From NCBI RefSeq assembly GCF_010093595.1, contig NW_022985444.1, positions 177,791 through 241,790 on the forward strand: a DNA stretch of 64,000 nucleotides, read 5' to 3'. The notes under the pieces were generated by a model. The model had not been told where the DNA came from, did no database searches, and saw only the letters and a list, made by a program, of their open reading frames with translations. The translations under genes were made by a program, and so were the position numbers. Each line of letters opens with the position of its first letter. Position 1 is the stretch's first letter. Positions 32,334-44,923 of this stretch are shown here, one piece after another. Source of the stretch: Mytilinidion resinicola (Eukaryota > Ascomycota > Dothideomycetes > Mytilinidiales > Mytilinidiaceae).

Positions 32334-33153
32334 TTCTTATGTTGGCTTATATTAAATGCAGATAAAGGCGAGGACGTGAATAGCAGTGATGATACTTGTC
32401 ACGGCACAATAGGAAGCTTACGAGGAACGTGTATATTATGGTGGTTATACGAGGTACCTACAAAGAGGGAGAAGGGAGATGCGGAGGCAGGGCCGCGAAG
32501 TGTAGGTGGCGAGCGGCCGGGCCGACGTGCCTTCCGTGGTCATGTGGTAGCACGTGACGGAGGGCTCGTAGGTGCGAGGCCGACGGCGCGTTGCAGCCAT
32601 GACAATACTGGTGAAGAGAAGACACAGGGAATGCGGTGATGAGGGTGGAAAGAAGAGATTACGCTTTTATCGAAAAGGTGCCGGGCCTCCCCAGCACCAA
32701 TCCCGTCGCCAGGGAACCCGACGCCCGCTTGCCCCAGCCCCGACAACGCGACACGGGACAGATTTGAGGCCCCTCGTTAATACTTGACAGTTTCTAGTGA
32801 CGTATATCTGAGACTGCGCCACAGCCGGTGAGTAAGGGTGAGCAAGGGTAAGCAGACCTGAGGAGAGCTGAGCTGAAGCTGAGCCGGGCCTGAGCCGAAC
32901 TCAGCCACTGCGGCATACGGTCACGTGAGCAGATGCGTTAGGCAGGGTGCAGATTAGGGTGTTGAAACAGGAGTTTCAGGAGGCGGATATGCACTTAAAT
33001 AAAGCATAGGCTAGCATACGCTGCCAATCCTAAGATCCTGCTTCGAAAAAGACGACTATGCTTGTTTAAGAGTTTTTCAACAGAATCCTGAAAGAACGGA
33101 GATATAAAGGATAGTCTCAGGATGCGTACTAGGTTGGAATCAATGGTAGATTT
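32334..33153. promoter_or_regulatory. divergent intergenic region
   Basis: This lies between the methyltransferase fragment (minus) and the secreted Ser/Thr-rich gene (plus). A low-complexity stretch of GAGCTGAGC-type words lies at 32855-32905, similar in wording to 29465-29515. No clear TATA box assigned. Confidence 0.4.
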
Positions 33154-35263
33154 ATGTCTCTCTTCAACATCCATTTCAAGATGTGGACGTCCATATTCGT
33201 TCTCGGATTATTTCTTCGTTCTAGCGAAGCTCGCTTTCTGCGAATCGGTGGCGATGCACCAGTTTTCAAGAGTTTGGTGATTCGTGCACCTCAAATGGGC
33301 GTATCTTTCAACGGGCTTCCAAGCGGAAGTGGTACCGGCTTAGTTTCCACACCTACCTCATCATCTACTACTTCTTCCTCGGTTTACTCAGATGACGTAT
33401 CCTCGGACTCAATGTTACCTGGTTATTCGACAGCCAGTGCTATCTCATTCTCCTCGACAGTAAGCATGTTGAGTGATTCATCCAGAACGGACATATACAC
33501 TTCGAACTTGCAAAGCCTCTCTTCCCCAACATCTCAAAGCGAGTTTCAACCACAGTCGTTTTCTTCGTCGTCGTTTTCTTCGTCGTCGTTTTCAAGACAA
33601 TTCGCTACCACCGATTCCACAACAGCGCCCACAGCTCCACTACCATCACCAACTCTTACACCTTCCACAAGCCAGTTGCATTTCGACAGTCCCATAGTCG
33701 TCACCACCGTAATCAACAGCCAGACAAATGTCCTAATAGTCCCATCTGGCACAGATCAGGGGCCCCCCATCACCGTCACCGAGACCGCAACTCTAGACCC
33801 CGAGACCCCGGAAGCTACATCAAGCGCCGCAGCCGTGGCCAGCGCTATATCAAGCAGCCATGATATCCTCAACCAATATTTCTCCAACGTGATGGACCAT
33901 GGGCAAGGCCAAGCCGCCGACGACTCATTCGAGAGCACCGCTACGATCCTAGGTGTGCTTTACGCTAAACTTTCGAAATCCTCAAAATCCGGAGGTGGTG
34001 GTGGCGGCGGCGGCGGTTGCAAAAAGACTCTTTTCAGCCTTGTTGGATGCGCTTTAAGCACTGTTAAAAAAGCGAGTTCGGCTGTCAAGGCTGGCGTGAA
34101 GGCCGGTCTGGATGTGGCGACAAACCAGGAGAAGATAACCCGGATTATCGAGGACGAGGCGGTCAGAGCCGGCCTGGATGTTGGTAGTAAAGGTATTGAT
34201 GCTATTGCTGCCGCTGTGGCGGAAGCAGCACAAAGCCTGAAGGACGGACCGGAAGATGAGCCCACGCCATCAGAGAGCCCGCAGTCGACGTCTGAGCCTA
34301 CAGAAAGCCGTGACAGCTCGATATCATCGACAACGACGCCTTCTTCCACATCTTCGTCGTTCGCATCGTCTTCTTCAAGCTCGTCCAGCTCGTCCGGTTC
34401 TTCTTCTTCCTCCTCTTCTTCCAGTTCATTCCACGATTTCTGCGACGTTCTAGATACGAGTATGCCACCTTGTCCTACCTTTACTGGCATCAACAAAAAC
34501 ACCAACAATGAGCCAAGCGTGCTATTCGAACTCACCAGCCTGACGTGGATGACTGGCGGACCGACACCAATGTCAACCGTATCCTTGGACCTATCAGCTC
34601 CATCAGCGTCCTCAATGATATCCACCTTTTCAGTAGCATCATCGCCGACATATTCGGCTTCAAGCTCATACGTCTCTTCAGCTACGCCTGAGTCGCCTAG
34701 TTCTTCCAGATCCAGTAACGATGTTCAAGGCTCGGGTACTTTATCATCAGCATCGTTTCCACAGTCTTCTTCATCATCCTCCTTTGCCTCCTCCTCTGCC
34801 TTCTCCCAGCCCAACACACCCTCGACAAGCACACCCGCCCTCCCCTCCAGCACATTGGCAGTGCAGAACTCACCCACATCAATTCTCAATCCCATCACCT
34901 CGCCCCCGTCTACCTTCAACACTGTGACCATAGCGCCTTCAGCAGCATCGTCCAGCTTGTCAATGCATTGCGAGACCTAGTAAGCACTCTTCTCTTTTCA
35001 AGTACACCCCTTTCCCATGGACTGCTTCTTCTGTCTCTTCCAGTGCAACATCTTCTGAACATCACCTCTTTCTGAGTTCTCCTCAGATACATTCCGTCTC
35101 TGGTCGTATACTCCCTTCTTTTCGAGCATACTCTGTTCCTTCTCACATCCCATCATACCAGTCCCAGTTCGCTAACGCGCTCATCAGCATCGTGGACCAA
35201 AACCAGTGCATCTGCACAGCCGCGGACGGATCCGTTTTCGTAGACGATCGAGACAAGTGCTAG
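33154..35263 (+). CDS. secreted Ser/Thr-rich protein with Gly tract and Cys-containing tail
   Basis: Exon 1 is 33154-34979 and exon 2 is 35044-35263, with a 64-nt intron (GTAAGC..CTCTTCCAG) whose donor overlaps the apparent TAG at 34978-34980. The product is 681 aa, or 672 from the ATG at 33181. That second start directly precedes a signal-peptide core (WTSIFVLGLFLRSSEA) and may be the true one. Long Ser/Thr/Pro tracts suggest heavy O-glycosylation. In the middle sit nine glycines and a Cys, then an Ala/Lys/Val helical region (STVKKASSAVKAGVKAG; QEKITRIIEDEAVRAGLDV). Exon 2 ends QNQCICTAADGSVFVDDRDK before a final Cys and stop. A cell-wall or extracellular role is likely. There is no GPI signal and no recognised catalytic domain. 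Confidence 0.75.
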
Positions 35264-36132
35264 GCAAAGTGGAAATACTCGTATCTTTATCCCTTAGCTA
35301 TCCACGGCCAACGATAGAATCAAATCACACGCCTCTTGACTGTCCATAGGCTTAATATCCGCTCGTGTGACCTTGCCCGCTGGCTAGCTACAACACCAGG
35401 CCATACGCCTGGGCACACGGATTCATCACTGCTCGGCTCCAATCTTGCTCACTTGACACCACTGCGAGCGGTGCCCCGGCTCGCAGGTAGTCGGTCAGCT
35501 AAAAGGCAGCCATATGTCTACTGCATCGACCTTGACACCCGATTTCGAATCTTAAAAGCTTCTCGAGGCACCCCAAGCAGTGGCAAACCCGTGTATGTAC
35601 ACAAACTTATGACAGGTCTCTGTAAACAAGCATTTCCCAAGCACTTGAGAGCCGTCGAGCCGATATGCCGTGATAGTGACGTCCCTATATCCACAAAGTA
35701 ATCAACCACATCACAAACCAAGCATCCGAACATACCTCACCGAAAAGATATCATCAATAGAACACAAACACACCTACAGCCAACTATATGCAGCCCTCCC
35801 CCCTCCGTTTACCAAACAAAATTACGTTTAACAAGTTCGTGCGTATACACTTCTCCATCACAACACTGTCTCCTTCACGCACGCAAAAAGGACCGTTCCA
35901 AATGCTCGCTTTCCATCGCTTCGCTAGCTCGCTTCTCACAAAAGAAAGAGACGCAAAGAACGACATGATACGAAAGCCATCCGTGCAAGAACTGTCCTTC
36001 ACGAGCTATGGAAATAAGAAGAAAAAAAGAAGGGCAAGGTATGCTACAACAAATTTCTCCGCAAAACAACAACCCGCCAAAAACACGTCATTAAAAATCC
36101 CCCCCCCCTTCCCACAGCCCCTCTCTCATTTT
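35264..36132. other. intergenic with a 151-bp-family repeat copy
   Basis: Contains the repeat copy at 35390-35595 and the 3' flank of EDE1. The open frame at 35788-36183 lies in EDE1 3' sequence and has no protein-like features. Confidence 0.5.
35390..35595 (+). repeat. dispersed copy of the 151-bp repeat family
   Basis: The order is CTGGGCACACGGATTC, CACTGCTCGGCTCCAATCTT, GCTCACTTGACACCACTG, GTGCCCCGGCT, a hairpin CCGGCT/AGTCGG around CGCAGGT, CAGCTAAAAGGCAGCC, CGACCTTGACACC and TTAAAAGCTT. It shares the GGCTCCAATCTTGCTC insertion with the copy at 24780, so these two form a subfamily. Confidence 0.7.
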
Positions 36133-39100
36133 TCATTGACCCGAGGTCAGATAATCCGCCGCCTGTACCGCTTGTGTCAGTGACTGCTTCTCATAAAAAT
36201 AAGACGGCGGTTCAGCCCGCGAGGAATTTTGCGTACCATATTGATGTCATAGTCAAACTTCTCAAGCGCCCCTAGTGCTTGCTCTCTGGGATACCCCATA
36301 CCCGTCAGCTTCTTCAAGATAGGATCGTCGTGTTCAGTACCTGCGCTGAGCGCCCGCCCAAGCTGCGGCATCTGAGGCTGCTTGGACTGCGCCCCAGAAC
36401 TCGAAGCGTCCTCCGCGCCGACACCAAACGTGTCAAACACGGACTTGCCCGGTTGCTCCCCTTGCCCGAGCGCCTTCTCGTTCGGTGGCGCGTCGAGGCT
36501 CGAAAAGATGGCGTCCCAGTCCTGGCTTTGCTTGGCCTGGGGTTGCTGAGGCGCTTGTTGGGATTGGGATAGAGATTGCGATCCAGCTTGCCCAAAGCTC
36601 TGCGAGAGGTGCTCGAAGTCGCTGAAGCTGTTCTCGCCGCTGTGGCCCGGCTTACCAGTGGGCGTTTGTTGCGATTGCATCGTGTTAGACTTGGACGCCG
36701 CAGGGGAGTCGAAGACGGGATTGAACTCGTCCAGGCCGTCGCGGTGGTGCGAGCCGAGCATGAAGTCATCGTCCGTCTTGTCGTCCGCCTCTTTCGCTTC
36801 GGACAGGTCGTCGAAGCCGGAATCAAAGTCATCGTTGAAAGAGGGCTTCGAGATCTGGGGAGGGTGGGCGATGGGTGACGGGCCCTTGTTGTCACCACCA
36901 CTTGGGTAAGAGGTGGCAGAGTGGTAAGCATCGGATGGGACGGTTGAGACTGGTGTGTCAGCTGGGGGTGGCGATGCAGAGAACGCAGTTGTTGGTGCAG
37001 ATGAGGTCGCCTTAGAGGTAGAACCGCCACCGAAAAGCGCGCCTCCTTGCCCACCGGCTGAAGGATTACTAAAGCTCTTCTCCGGAGACTGCGAAGGCTG
37101 TGGTGGAGAGGAAATAGGGTCGGTACGGGAAGGAAGAAGACCACCAAACTCAGGCGGGAATTGGTTCGAATCTCTTGTCCCGCTTCTCGACGGAGCCATA
37201 GTCTGGTCGTACGTTGGGGGAGACTTCTGGGCGCCAGGGGTAGGTAGGGTCGCTGTGGAGTCTTGAGTGATAGCTGACGGCCTAGTCGACCCGAAAAAGT
37301 CGTTGGCTGCATCAGCCCCAGTCGCGCTTGTGCTTGGTCTGGACTGAGTAGATCCTTGATTTTGGTTTTGGCGATTTTGCTGGGGTGACGCAGACGTAAA
37401 GTTATCCGCAAACCCTGTCTCGCTATTGCTATCGCTCTCATCATCATGGCCAATGTCTTCGATGGGTGGGAATTCTTGATTGAACTTGTTCGCAGAATCC
37501 ACAGATCCGTTGATCGATGAACCAGTGTGCTGCTTCTCTTGAAACTGACGTGATCCTCCTCCAAAGCCGGCGAACGCGGCATCAAAAGCGTCTTTTGCAG
37601 CGGCAGGGCCCTTAGGTTGTTCCTTATTCGGGGCGAATGGATCGGAACGGCTTTGCTGCAGGTTGCTATTCTTGCTTCGGTCACTAAACGAGCTCTCGCC
37701 TGTTGGCTCTGCTTGAAGAGGAGAGTTCGTGTCGCCGGGGAAAGCCCCAGGGATATCTCTCTGCACTGAGGGCTGCCCAAAGCTTTGGTATGTGTCCTTG
37801 CGTTCTTCCGGCTTTCCACCCGACCTGGCACCCTCACTCGTGGCGCTTGCAGCAGGGGAGGCGGTGAAGTTGTGGTCTTGGAACAGAGATTGCCCGACTG
37901 ATCCATAGGTGTTCGTCTCCGTCTTAGATGTGTCTGTCCTCTCAAGGCCCTTCTCTTGCACAGGGGTTGCCGAAGGGGACCCGCTTGCGATAGTTGGTGT
38001 TTCGTTGCCAGCCGGACCACCATATCTGCTCGCAGGAGCTGAAACCTTGACCGAGGAACTAAACGAATCAGACCTCGGCACTCCGTCACGGAGAGGCAAA
38101 AAACTAGACGCAAATTGGCGAGACTCTGGCGGTGCAGGTGGCTCGCCAGCCCGTGGCGATTCCTGGTAGGCGGAAAGTGGTGGCGAAGTGGAGGGCGTTG
38201 GTACATCGGGGCCTTCTGAGGAACGCACAGACTGCCCAGAAGGCGCAGAGAACGTCGGAACGTTGCTTTGGCTATCCTGACGGAAAGACGTTTGTGGCGG
38301 AGCAGCAATCGAGGGAGAGGCAGCAAAGGAGGGACCGAAGACATTGTCGAAGTCTTTGCTGGGTTTCGATTGTGTGCGAGTGAAGCCAGATGGAGACATT
38401 GCGTTTTCAGTAGGCTGGGGAGGCTTCCTGAAGAACGGATTGGTGTTCTGGCTCGCTACAGATGCAGCTGGGCTGACAACGTTGGATCGTTGCTCCTGGG
38501 GCGCGGGTTGAGGACTTCGGTAAGCTTCCTGTGCAGCCTTCGTCAGGTCGTTCATCTCAGACTTGACCTTATCCCGCTCGCCCTCATTGGTAGACAATTG
38601 CTTCTTGTTGATCGACACCATTCCCTTCTGCTGCCGCGCATCGGTTCGCATCTTCTCAAGCTGAGGTCGAAGCTGGCTGATTTCACCATTGACTTGCCGG
38701 ATTCTCTCCTTGAGATTAGCGTTTTCACGCTGATCAGCGTCTAAAGCAGTTGCGACCTGGCGGTGCTGGTTCTGCAAGTCCTGGTAGGTTCCCTCGATCA
38801 TAGCATAATCCTGCTGCAATTTTCGTGTTTCGTTGCGAGAGGCAGTCAGACGTTCTTCCAATGCTTTGACGGCCTTGACTTCCTGTTCATACTGGCTCCT
38901 GAATTGCGAAAGGCGGATTTCCAGGTCACGTTTCTGAGTGCTTGCGCTGTTGATGTCGTTCTCGGTCGTGGTCTTCTTGCTTTGAACTTCCTGCATTTGA
39001 GTCCTCAGGGTTCCGATTTGGTTCGACATGTTCGCGAGCTCTGTGGTCTCTTGCGTCAACTTCTTACTAATTTCTGGGTCATTGTCGCCAAGCAAATCAT

Positions 39101-40816
39101 CCATTGCTGATGGTTGGTGCGATTGATTGCCTCGAGGTTGGGCCAAGTTCGAGCTCCCCGATGCACCTGTCGAGTGGGTCGCGAGGGACTGCCCAAACGA
39201 GGAAGACGGAATGAATGGCTTGAACGTCGACGCAGGATTCCGGGGCGAAGGCTGGAAAGTTTGAGGTGATGATGGAGAAGTCGGCTTGCTGCCAAACGGA
39301 TCCGCCTCGAATGGCTTGTTAAAAGTATTAGAACCGCCAGTTGATTGCTGGGTTTGGATCGGAGGCGGAGATGTGAACGCATCAAGGCCAAAGAGGTCCT
39401 CGGCAGCGGACTTTGGCAGATTAGAAGAGTGAGCAGCATTATCAAAAGCGGGCGCCGTCGGTTGACCCGGAGGTCGAATTTGGTTGCGCATACTAGGAGG
39501 TACCAAGTTAGCGGGCAAAGCTGAGGGCAAGCTGATTCCGGGCTTCCTTTGTTGTCGGATGAGGTACATGGCCACTGCAAACTCGTCCCTATTCAGCTGC
39601 CCCTCGGAGTTGATGTCTGCAAGATCCCAAATAGCGGCTAGGATGTCCTCTGGCAGTCCGGAATCGCTGAAGAACTGCACTGCCTGCTCTCCAGTTATGA
39701 ACCCTCGTCCAACAGTATCGACCTTGTTGAACAAATTGTCATAGGATGCCTTTTCTTGAATAGATATTAACCAATCCCCACCCGTGGAATGTACAGATTG
39801 AGGCGGAGTACCGTAGGGAGCTCCGGTCATCGGGCTTTGATTACGTTGCTGCCGTGCTCCACTGAATTGGCGTGGAATGCCTGCTAGAGATTCATCAGGT
39901 CGCGGTCGGCCTGGCGGTGGGGGAGGAATCGTTGGACCTCTTCGAGAGGCAGCTTCGTAAAGGCCAGCCGGAAGATTCGTCGGCAGTGCCTTGAGAGCAC
40001 CTGTTTTATACGACGCCAGCAAATGCATGGCGATGATGAATTCAGTTACCCCAAGCGCGCCGCGTTGCTCCGTGTCCGCCAGGTTCCATATACGGCCTAG
40101 AATCTCGTTTGGTAGTTTAGCCTTCTCGAAGATGTTTTTGGCCGTCTCGCCTGTGGTCCCGTAATTAGTATGGGCAATGGGAAACCAAATGTGTGTATCA
40201 TATACCTGGAAGGATTCCGCCTTGGGCGCCCGACTGCTCGAATAACGCGGCATATTCGGCAGCCTTCACTGGTGGAAGGGGAGGTACACGGATAGGGCCT
40301 CCGCTCATCTGAGGTTGGATGCCAGCTGGAGGCGCAGGGAAAGCTGCTGGGGGATTCGGTAGCGTAGGGAGGGTCAAGCCATCGAACTTGGGTAGAGGTC
40401 CAGCTGTTTTTTATTAGGCAAGGTCAATTTTCAGAGGGCCATACTCACGTCTGAAAGCGAGCTCTGGTGTTGGGTCCCTCCCAGCCTGGTAATGGCCGAT
40501 CAAGCGAAGGACCATGCAGAAGCCCGAGGAAGTCAATAGACCTCGATTCTCAGTGTCTGCTATCTGCCATATCTCCCCCAGGATGGCCGGCGCAAGCTTC
40601 GTGCGCTCGAAGAACTTGACGGCGACCTCGCCGGTGACAACACCCAGCTTCTCGGTATCAGCTTGGGCAAACAGCTGCTTGAAGACTCGGGTCTCTTCCG
40701 GGGTGAGGTTGAGGATCGGATGGTCTGGAAGCAGGCGCATAGCGGTTAGCGGGAGCGTCATGGAGCGATGCAGCAGCGGAATACGCACTCAGGTCTGATC
40801 CGGGGGTGTCGGACAT
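36133..40816 (-). CDS. EDE1: EH-domain endocytic scaffold Ede1 (Eps15-like)
   Basis: Five exons on minus: 40816-40789, 40724-40449, 40403-40206, 40150-36237 and 36162-36133 (introns 64, 45, 55 and 74 nt); 1481 aa, close to other fungal Ede1 proteins. Three EH domains lie at about residues 10-95 (LGEIWQIADTENRG), 150-232 (LGRIWNLADTEQRG) and 290-380 (LAAIWDLADINSEGQLNRDE, an EF-hand-like calcium loop). A long coiled coil spans about 520-705, and the NPF motif NTNPFF lies near 740. DPF motifs occur in the low-complexity region. A UBA domain starts near 1437 and ends FDYDINMAADYLTSGQ. That ending appears only when the last intron is removed; reading through gives an unrelated tail. Ede1 acts at early endocytic sites, binding NPF-containing adaptors and ubiquitin. 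Confidence 0.95.
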
Positions 40817-41661
40817 GATTGTGGTGGGCAGGCTGCGGTACTCGCCCGAGACGTCGAAGCATGCAATGGGGCTGGAGCTTGGCCAATGCTGTGTAATGGA
40901 CGTGGAGGAGCTGGCGGGCGGCGGACGGCGGCAAGCTAGGAGACGGCTGCCAGCACTCTGATATCGGCCGCGGTTTGGAGAATCGGATAGAGGAGGATGA
41001 GCAGCGCAGCGGCTGTCGTCAAAATGAGGGAGGTCGGGACAGCTGGAGGTGGAGAGAGGAGTGTGCTTCATCACGCAGCAAATGACACTAGGCGCTGGGC
41101 CAATCACCGCCGGCCACCTCTTTTCTCAGCGCACGTGATGGGACTGCGTCGGATGGGCGATGCATTGCGTTTCACAGCTCCAATCGTAGCCGCAGCGGCA
41201 TCTGTCATGCCCATCACGCCGTCGAATGCGGAGACGCCATGATTGCCATCCCCCGTGGGGTGCAGCGACCACATCTGGATCCTTGTTGACGCAGTGCGCC
41301 GTTCGGATGCAATAGGAACCTTTCGCATTTGTAGTCCTAGGAGTATCCATGAACCCTCCCTTCGACATGGGAGGCCGGGACGACGCTGGCGAGTATCAAG
41401 AGCTGCAGAAGTAATTGCACGTGAAGACGTGGCAGTAAAGTTACTCAGCAGCCAGAGATGAGTGCTCTATAAGGTCTGGTATAATACATGATTGGGTTCG
41501 TTTCGTGCCTAGAAAACCAAAATGTACCTTGGTAAGAGGAGTCTGGGGAAGACCAGCCAGTAGCAGTACAAGAAGAACCTCCCGATCCCGCCCCAGACGC
41601 CTTTTCCAGCCCCCATGCAGTGGAGAGTCGAACCAAACTCTGCCTTCATACTGTACATTCA
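40817..41661. other. intergenic / EDE1 upstream region
   Basis: 5' flank of EDE1 and 3' flank of the next minus-strand gene. No coding or repeat feature recognised. Confidence 0.5.
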
Positions 41662-42588
41662 TCACCGCCTCCGGTGCTGATCGATATCATCTCTCTGTTC
41701 CTGAGCCATAGCCAGTCCTGGCGTCCCATCCTCTGACTTCTTGCCCCACGCCCGCCCCAGTAGCCAATCTGTGACACTGATCACTCTCGTAGTCTTGTCC
41801 CAGCTTCCACCCTCTTCCGCATGCTCAATAGTATGGCTCGATATCCTGCCTTCCTCGTCAAACTCGAATATAAAGAGCCCGCAAAACTCCTCGTCTTTTC
41901 GCGCAGCGCCACCTAGAAACTCTGTAATCTTGTCAACCTGCTCACTAGCTCCGATCCCACGATACAATCCCCCGGTTTGCGCGCCCTTACTTTTTCCACA
42001 TGTCTTCCAGCGCACAATTAGCTTCTCGTGGCGCATATCTGCTTCTGTGAATGTGCCGCCATTTTGGACCATCCGCTCAGAGAGGATTATGAGCTTGACA
42101 TTTCCTATTATAGGAACTCTGCCCCATGCCACTGGCGCTGTCCATAGCGCAGTTGTGTATGGAATCTTCCCCCTCACAGTGGGTAGGTGTGGATGGGTGG
42201 ACGGAAATAGATGGAGTGATATCTGCGGGGAGAGTATTTCTTGCGGAAGCGGAGAGGCGAGGAGAGTGGGAAGGCGATCGTGTAGAACTCGTATAGCTTT
42301 ATAAATCGGTTAGCATAAGTCCGTCAAAAGCTATGCGGCAAATGTTTTACTTTTCCCAAGCTTCAACGTCCGCTCGTCTGGAGGGGTATGATCATTGCCA
42401 CCAAGATCTGGGGGGCCGAAGCGAGGGGAATTGCTCGTGAACCATGTCTTCGACTCGGAAGTATCTTTGATGTTGGCGAGAGTCCTCTGGGGCTGTCTCA
42501 GTGGTGTGAGTGCCCAGTTCCTCACGCTGATTCGGTGCGCGCGTGTTCTGGTTGATGATGAGAGCCTCCGCATCAGCCCGGCGGTCAT
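41662..42588 (-). CDS. conserved fungal protein, probably mitochondrial, unknown function
   Basis: Exons on minus are 42588-42351 and 42296-41662, with a 54-nt intron (GTAAAA..TATAAAG); the product is 290 aa. The N-terminus is Arg/Ser-rich with almost no acidic residues for about 35 residues (MRRLSSSTRTRAHRISVRNW), as in a mitochondrial presequence. The joined region LGKTIRVLHDRLPTLL, then SPLPQEILSPQISLHLFPST, reads as an intact conserved block I recall from uncharacterised fungal proteins. The C-terminal half (ERMVQNGG; FCGLFIFEFDEEGRISSHTI) has the look of an NTF2/DUF2358-like fold. No enzymatic motif seen. It is divergent from the SDR gene at 43094. Confidence 0.8.
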
Positions 42589-43093
42589 CTGTAAGCCTTC
42601 TCAATCATGAATATGCAGAGAGTGTAAGTGACTATGTTGGTAGAAGCTGTAGATGACGTTTCTGAGGATTGTGCATGCAGCTTGTCGGTTTGTTGGTTTC
42701 GAAAAACAAACGCCGCGACTCTTGGCATCAAAGGCCCGCGCCGTCTGAGGTGGCCTGGAAGACTGGCCGATTGTTCAAGCCACTGGAACCATGCCTGAAC
42801 CCAAATTGTGAAAGTTCATTGAGGCGCTTCAGACAGCGGCACAAAAGCATACACATTCATCAAGCACGGCCGCGGCTTCAATCCATGGATGACGTTGTCC
42901 GCCAAGGCATTTATTAAAATACATCATCAACTATAGAACGTCTCCTAGACTACGTCTTCAGGGATAACCCATAACACGTCTTTCTAGGAAGTCAGACACG
43001 AACCGTCCTGACGCTCCTGGAAACTGTTTATTTGCAAAAATCGAAAACACAGACTACAATCCTAAGTCTGAGACCGAAGACACTCCACGAGCA
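42589..43093. promoter_or_regulatory. divergent promoter region
   Basis: The minus-strand mitochondrial-type gene and the plus-strand SDR gene point away from each other across this 505-bp region. No TATA box or repeat was assigned. Confidence 0.4.
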
Positions 43094-44071
43094 ATGCAGA
43101 CCGACAGCATTCCTTCAAACGGAAAGCGCATTATGTTCACTGGAGGGTCAGGTAAAGCTGGGAGACACGTCATCCCGGAACTGATCAAACGAGGCTATGA
43201 AATCCTCAACCTGGATCTTGTTCCCTTCGAAGATCCTAAAGTCTTCACTCTGAAGACAGATCTTACAGACAGTGGTCAAGTTTTCAATGCTCTCACTACG
43301 CATTTTAACTTCGCTGGCTACGAGGGCCCAACTCCTCCATGCCCGCCTGATGCTGTCATTCACTTTGCAGCTTATGCCCGGAATATGCTAGTCCCGGACA
43401 ATGAATGGTAAATTTCAGGATATATCAACTGAAAGACTCCGCTAATGCAACGCCCCAGCTTCAAGGGAAATGTAGTTTCTACTTACAACGTAATCGAAGC
43501 TGCATGCAAGCTAGGCGTTAAAAAGATCATCATCGCTAGCAGTGAGACCACTTACGAAGTATGCTTTGGTCAGGGTGACCTCGAATACCAGTCTTTCCCC
43601 CTGGACGAAGACTACATTGACGTCAACCCAATGGACACATACGCCATCTCCAAGCTCTGCGGTGAACGAACCGCGAGAGGATTTGCAAGACGATTCGATG
43701 TCGACATCTACGCTCTCCGAATCGGGAACGTCGTCGAGCCACACGAGTACGCACGGGACTTCCCGAAGTACGTCAATGACCCCGCGTGCAGGAAGAGGAA
43801 TGCTTGGTCGTACATCGATGCTAGAGATCTGGGGCAAATTTGCGATCTTTGTGTACAGAAAGATGGGCTAGGATTCCAGGTGTTCAACGCGACGAACGAT
43901 ACTATTACCACCAAGATCCCGACAAAGGCACTGCTGGCACAGTTTTGTCCAAATACGCCCATCATGCGAGAAATGGAGGAGTGGGAAGCGCCATTGAGCA
44001 ATCGGAAGATCAGAGAGATTCTTGGGTTCAAGGAGGAACACAACTGGAGAAAATACTACAATCCTGGATGA
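43094..44071 (+). CDS. NAD(P)-dependent extended SDR epimerase/dehydratase
   Basis: Exons 43094-43407 and 43459-44071 with a 51-nt intron (GTAAAT..CGCCCCAG); 308 aa. Cofactor motif TGGSGKAGRHV at residues 16-26 (GxxGxxG), Asp at the end of strand 2 (LNLDLVPFED), DAVIHFAAYA, then NVVSTYNVIEAACKLGVKK, IIIASSETTYE (catalytic Ser region) and YAISKLCGE (YxxxK, catalytic Tyr/Lys). The C-terminal domain includes ALRIGNVVEPHEY, WSYIDARDLGQIC and FNATNDT. This is the NDP-sugar epimerase / uronate-dehydrogenase-like part of the extended SDR family. Substrate cannot be told from sequence. All catalytic elements are present and the length is normal. Confidence 0.9.
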
Positions 44072-44923
44072 CGTTCTGATTACAGAGAGCTTGAGCGGCC
44101 TAGCTTCTAATCGCGATTCGAGGGCAGTCACGATAGAAATTTTGGTAGAAGACGCGATTGGCCGGAAAAAGGGCTTCGGGATGGTTATGGTGAGATTCGA
44201 CTTGAGTAGTGGGCATCGATGATATTGGCAAAAATATGGGGAAGAGGGCAGGAGTCTTCGTGTCCGAGAATTTGATGGGTAAAGGTTGTACTGTTTAAAG
44301 CTCTCAAAATTTAAAGGTCCAGAGGAAAATGTGAATACGGTGCGTAGGCGGCACACTCAAAGTTAGAAGTGTTGATCCTCACTTGTTGGGCTTAAGATAC
44401 TGGAACACGCCTGAAAGATTCATGAATGTGTGACTACTACCCTGCACACTCTGCAAAGCGGATGTTTTGACATAGTTCGTTCACATGTGTGCCATTGTTT
44501 TGTGTCTATTGCGAACCTAAAGAGCGGCAATCGCTGAAGGGAGTTGGTTGCCAAAACTGATAGTGCAAGGAGCAACATGATTCATATGCTTTTGTCCAGT
44601 GAGAGACTCGATAGCTGCCCAAAAGACTACTTGAGGCATTGGGCTACTCGCACGATCAATTGTGAAAATTGCGTCGATGGACTCGATGCAAGAAGGACCC
44701 AGGATAAAATGACACCATGCACACGGACCACACGGACCACAAAAAAGTCGTCTCTAGCTTTCGCGGCGCGTGGACAGCAAAGTACAATCCATCTCCACCG
44801 TAATCCCGGCCATTGGGACGCCCGAGCAGTCCTTCTTTATCTCCAATTCCCACTACTGTTATTTCTCAACCTTCGCAATCCTCCAGTGTTCCACGGTAAT
44901 CCTCGGCGGTCCCAAAAGTCACC
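44072..44923. other. intergenic, promoter side of YHM2
   Basis: No gene recognised; the frame at 44544-44927 runs into the YHM2 leader without protein-like features. Pyrimidine-rich stretches occur at 44830-44880. Confidence 0.5.

Noticed and set aside
33960..34625. 221-codon minus-strand frame rich in Glu
   Set aside because: It is the reverse of Ser-codon (TCT/TCC) tracts in the secreted Ser/Thr-rich gene.
36314..38344. 676-codon open frame on minus inside EDE1
   Set aside because: It is an alternative frame of the low-complexity EDE1 coding region, with Leu/Arg/Ser composition expected from a shifted Ser/Pro/Gln-rich frame.
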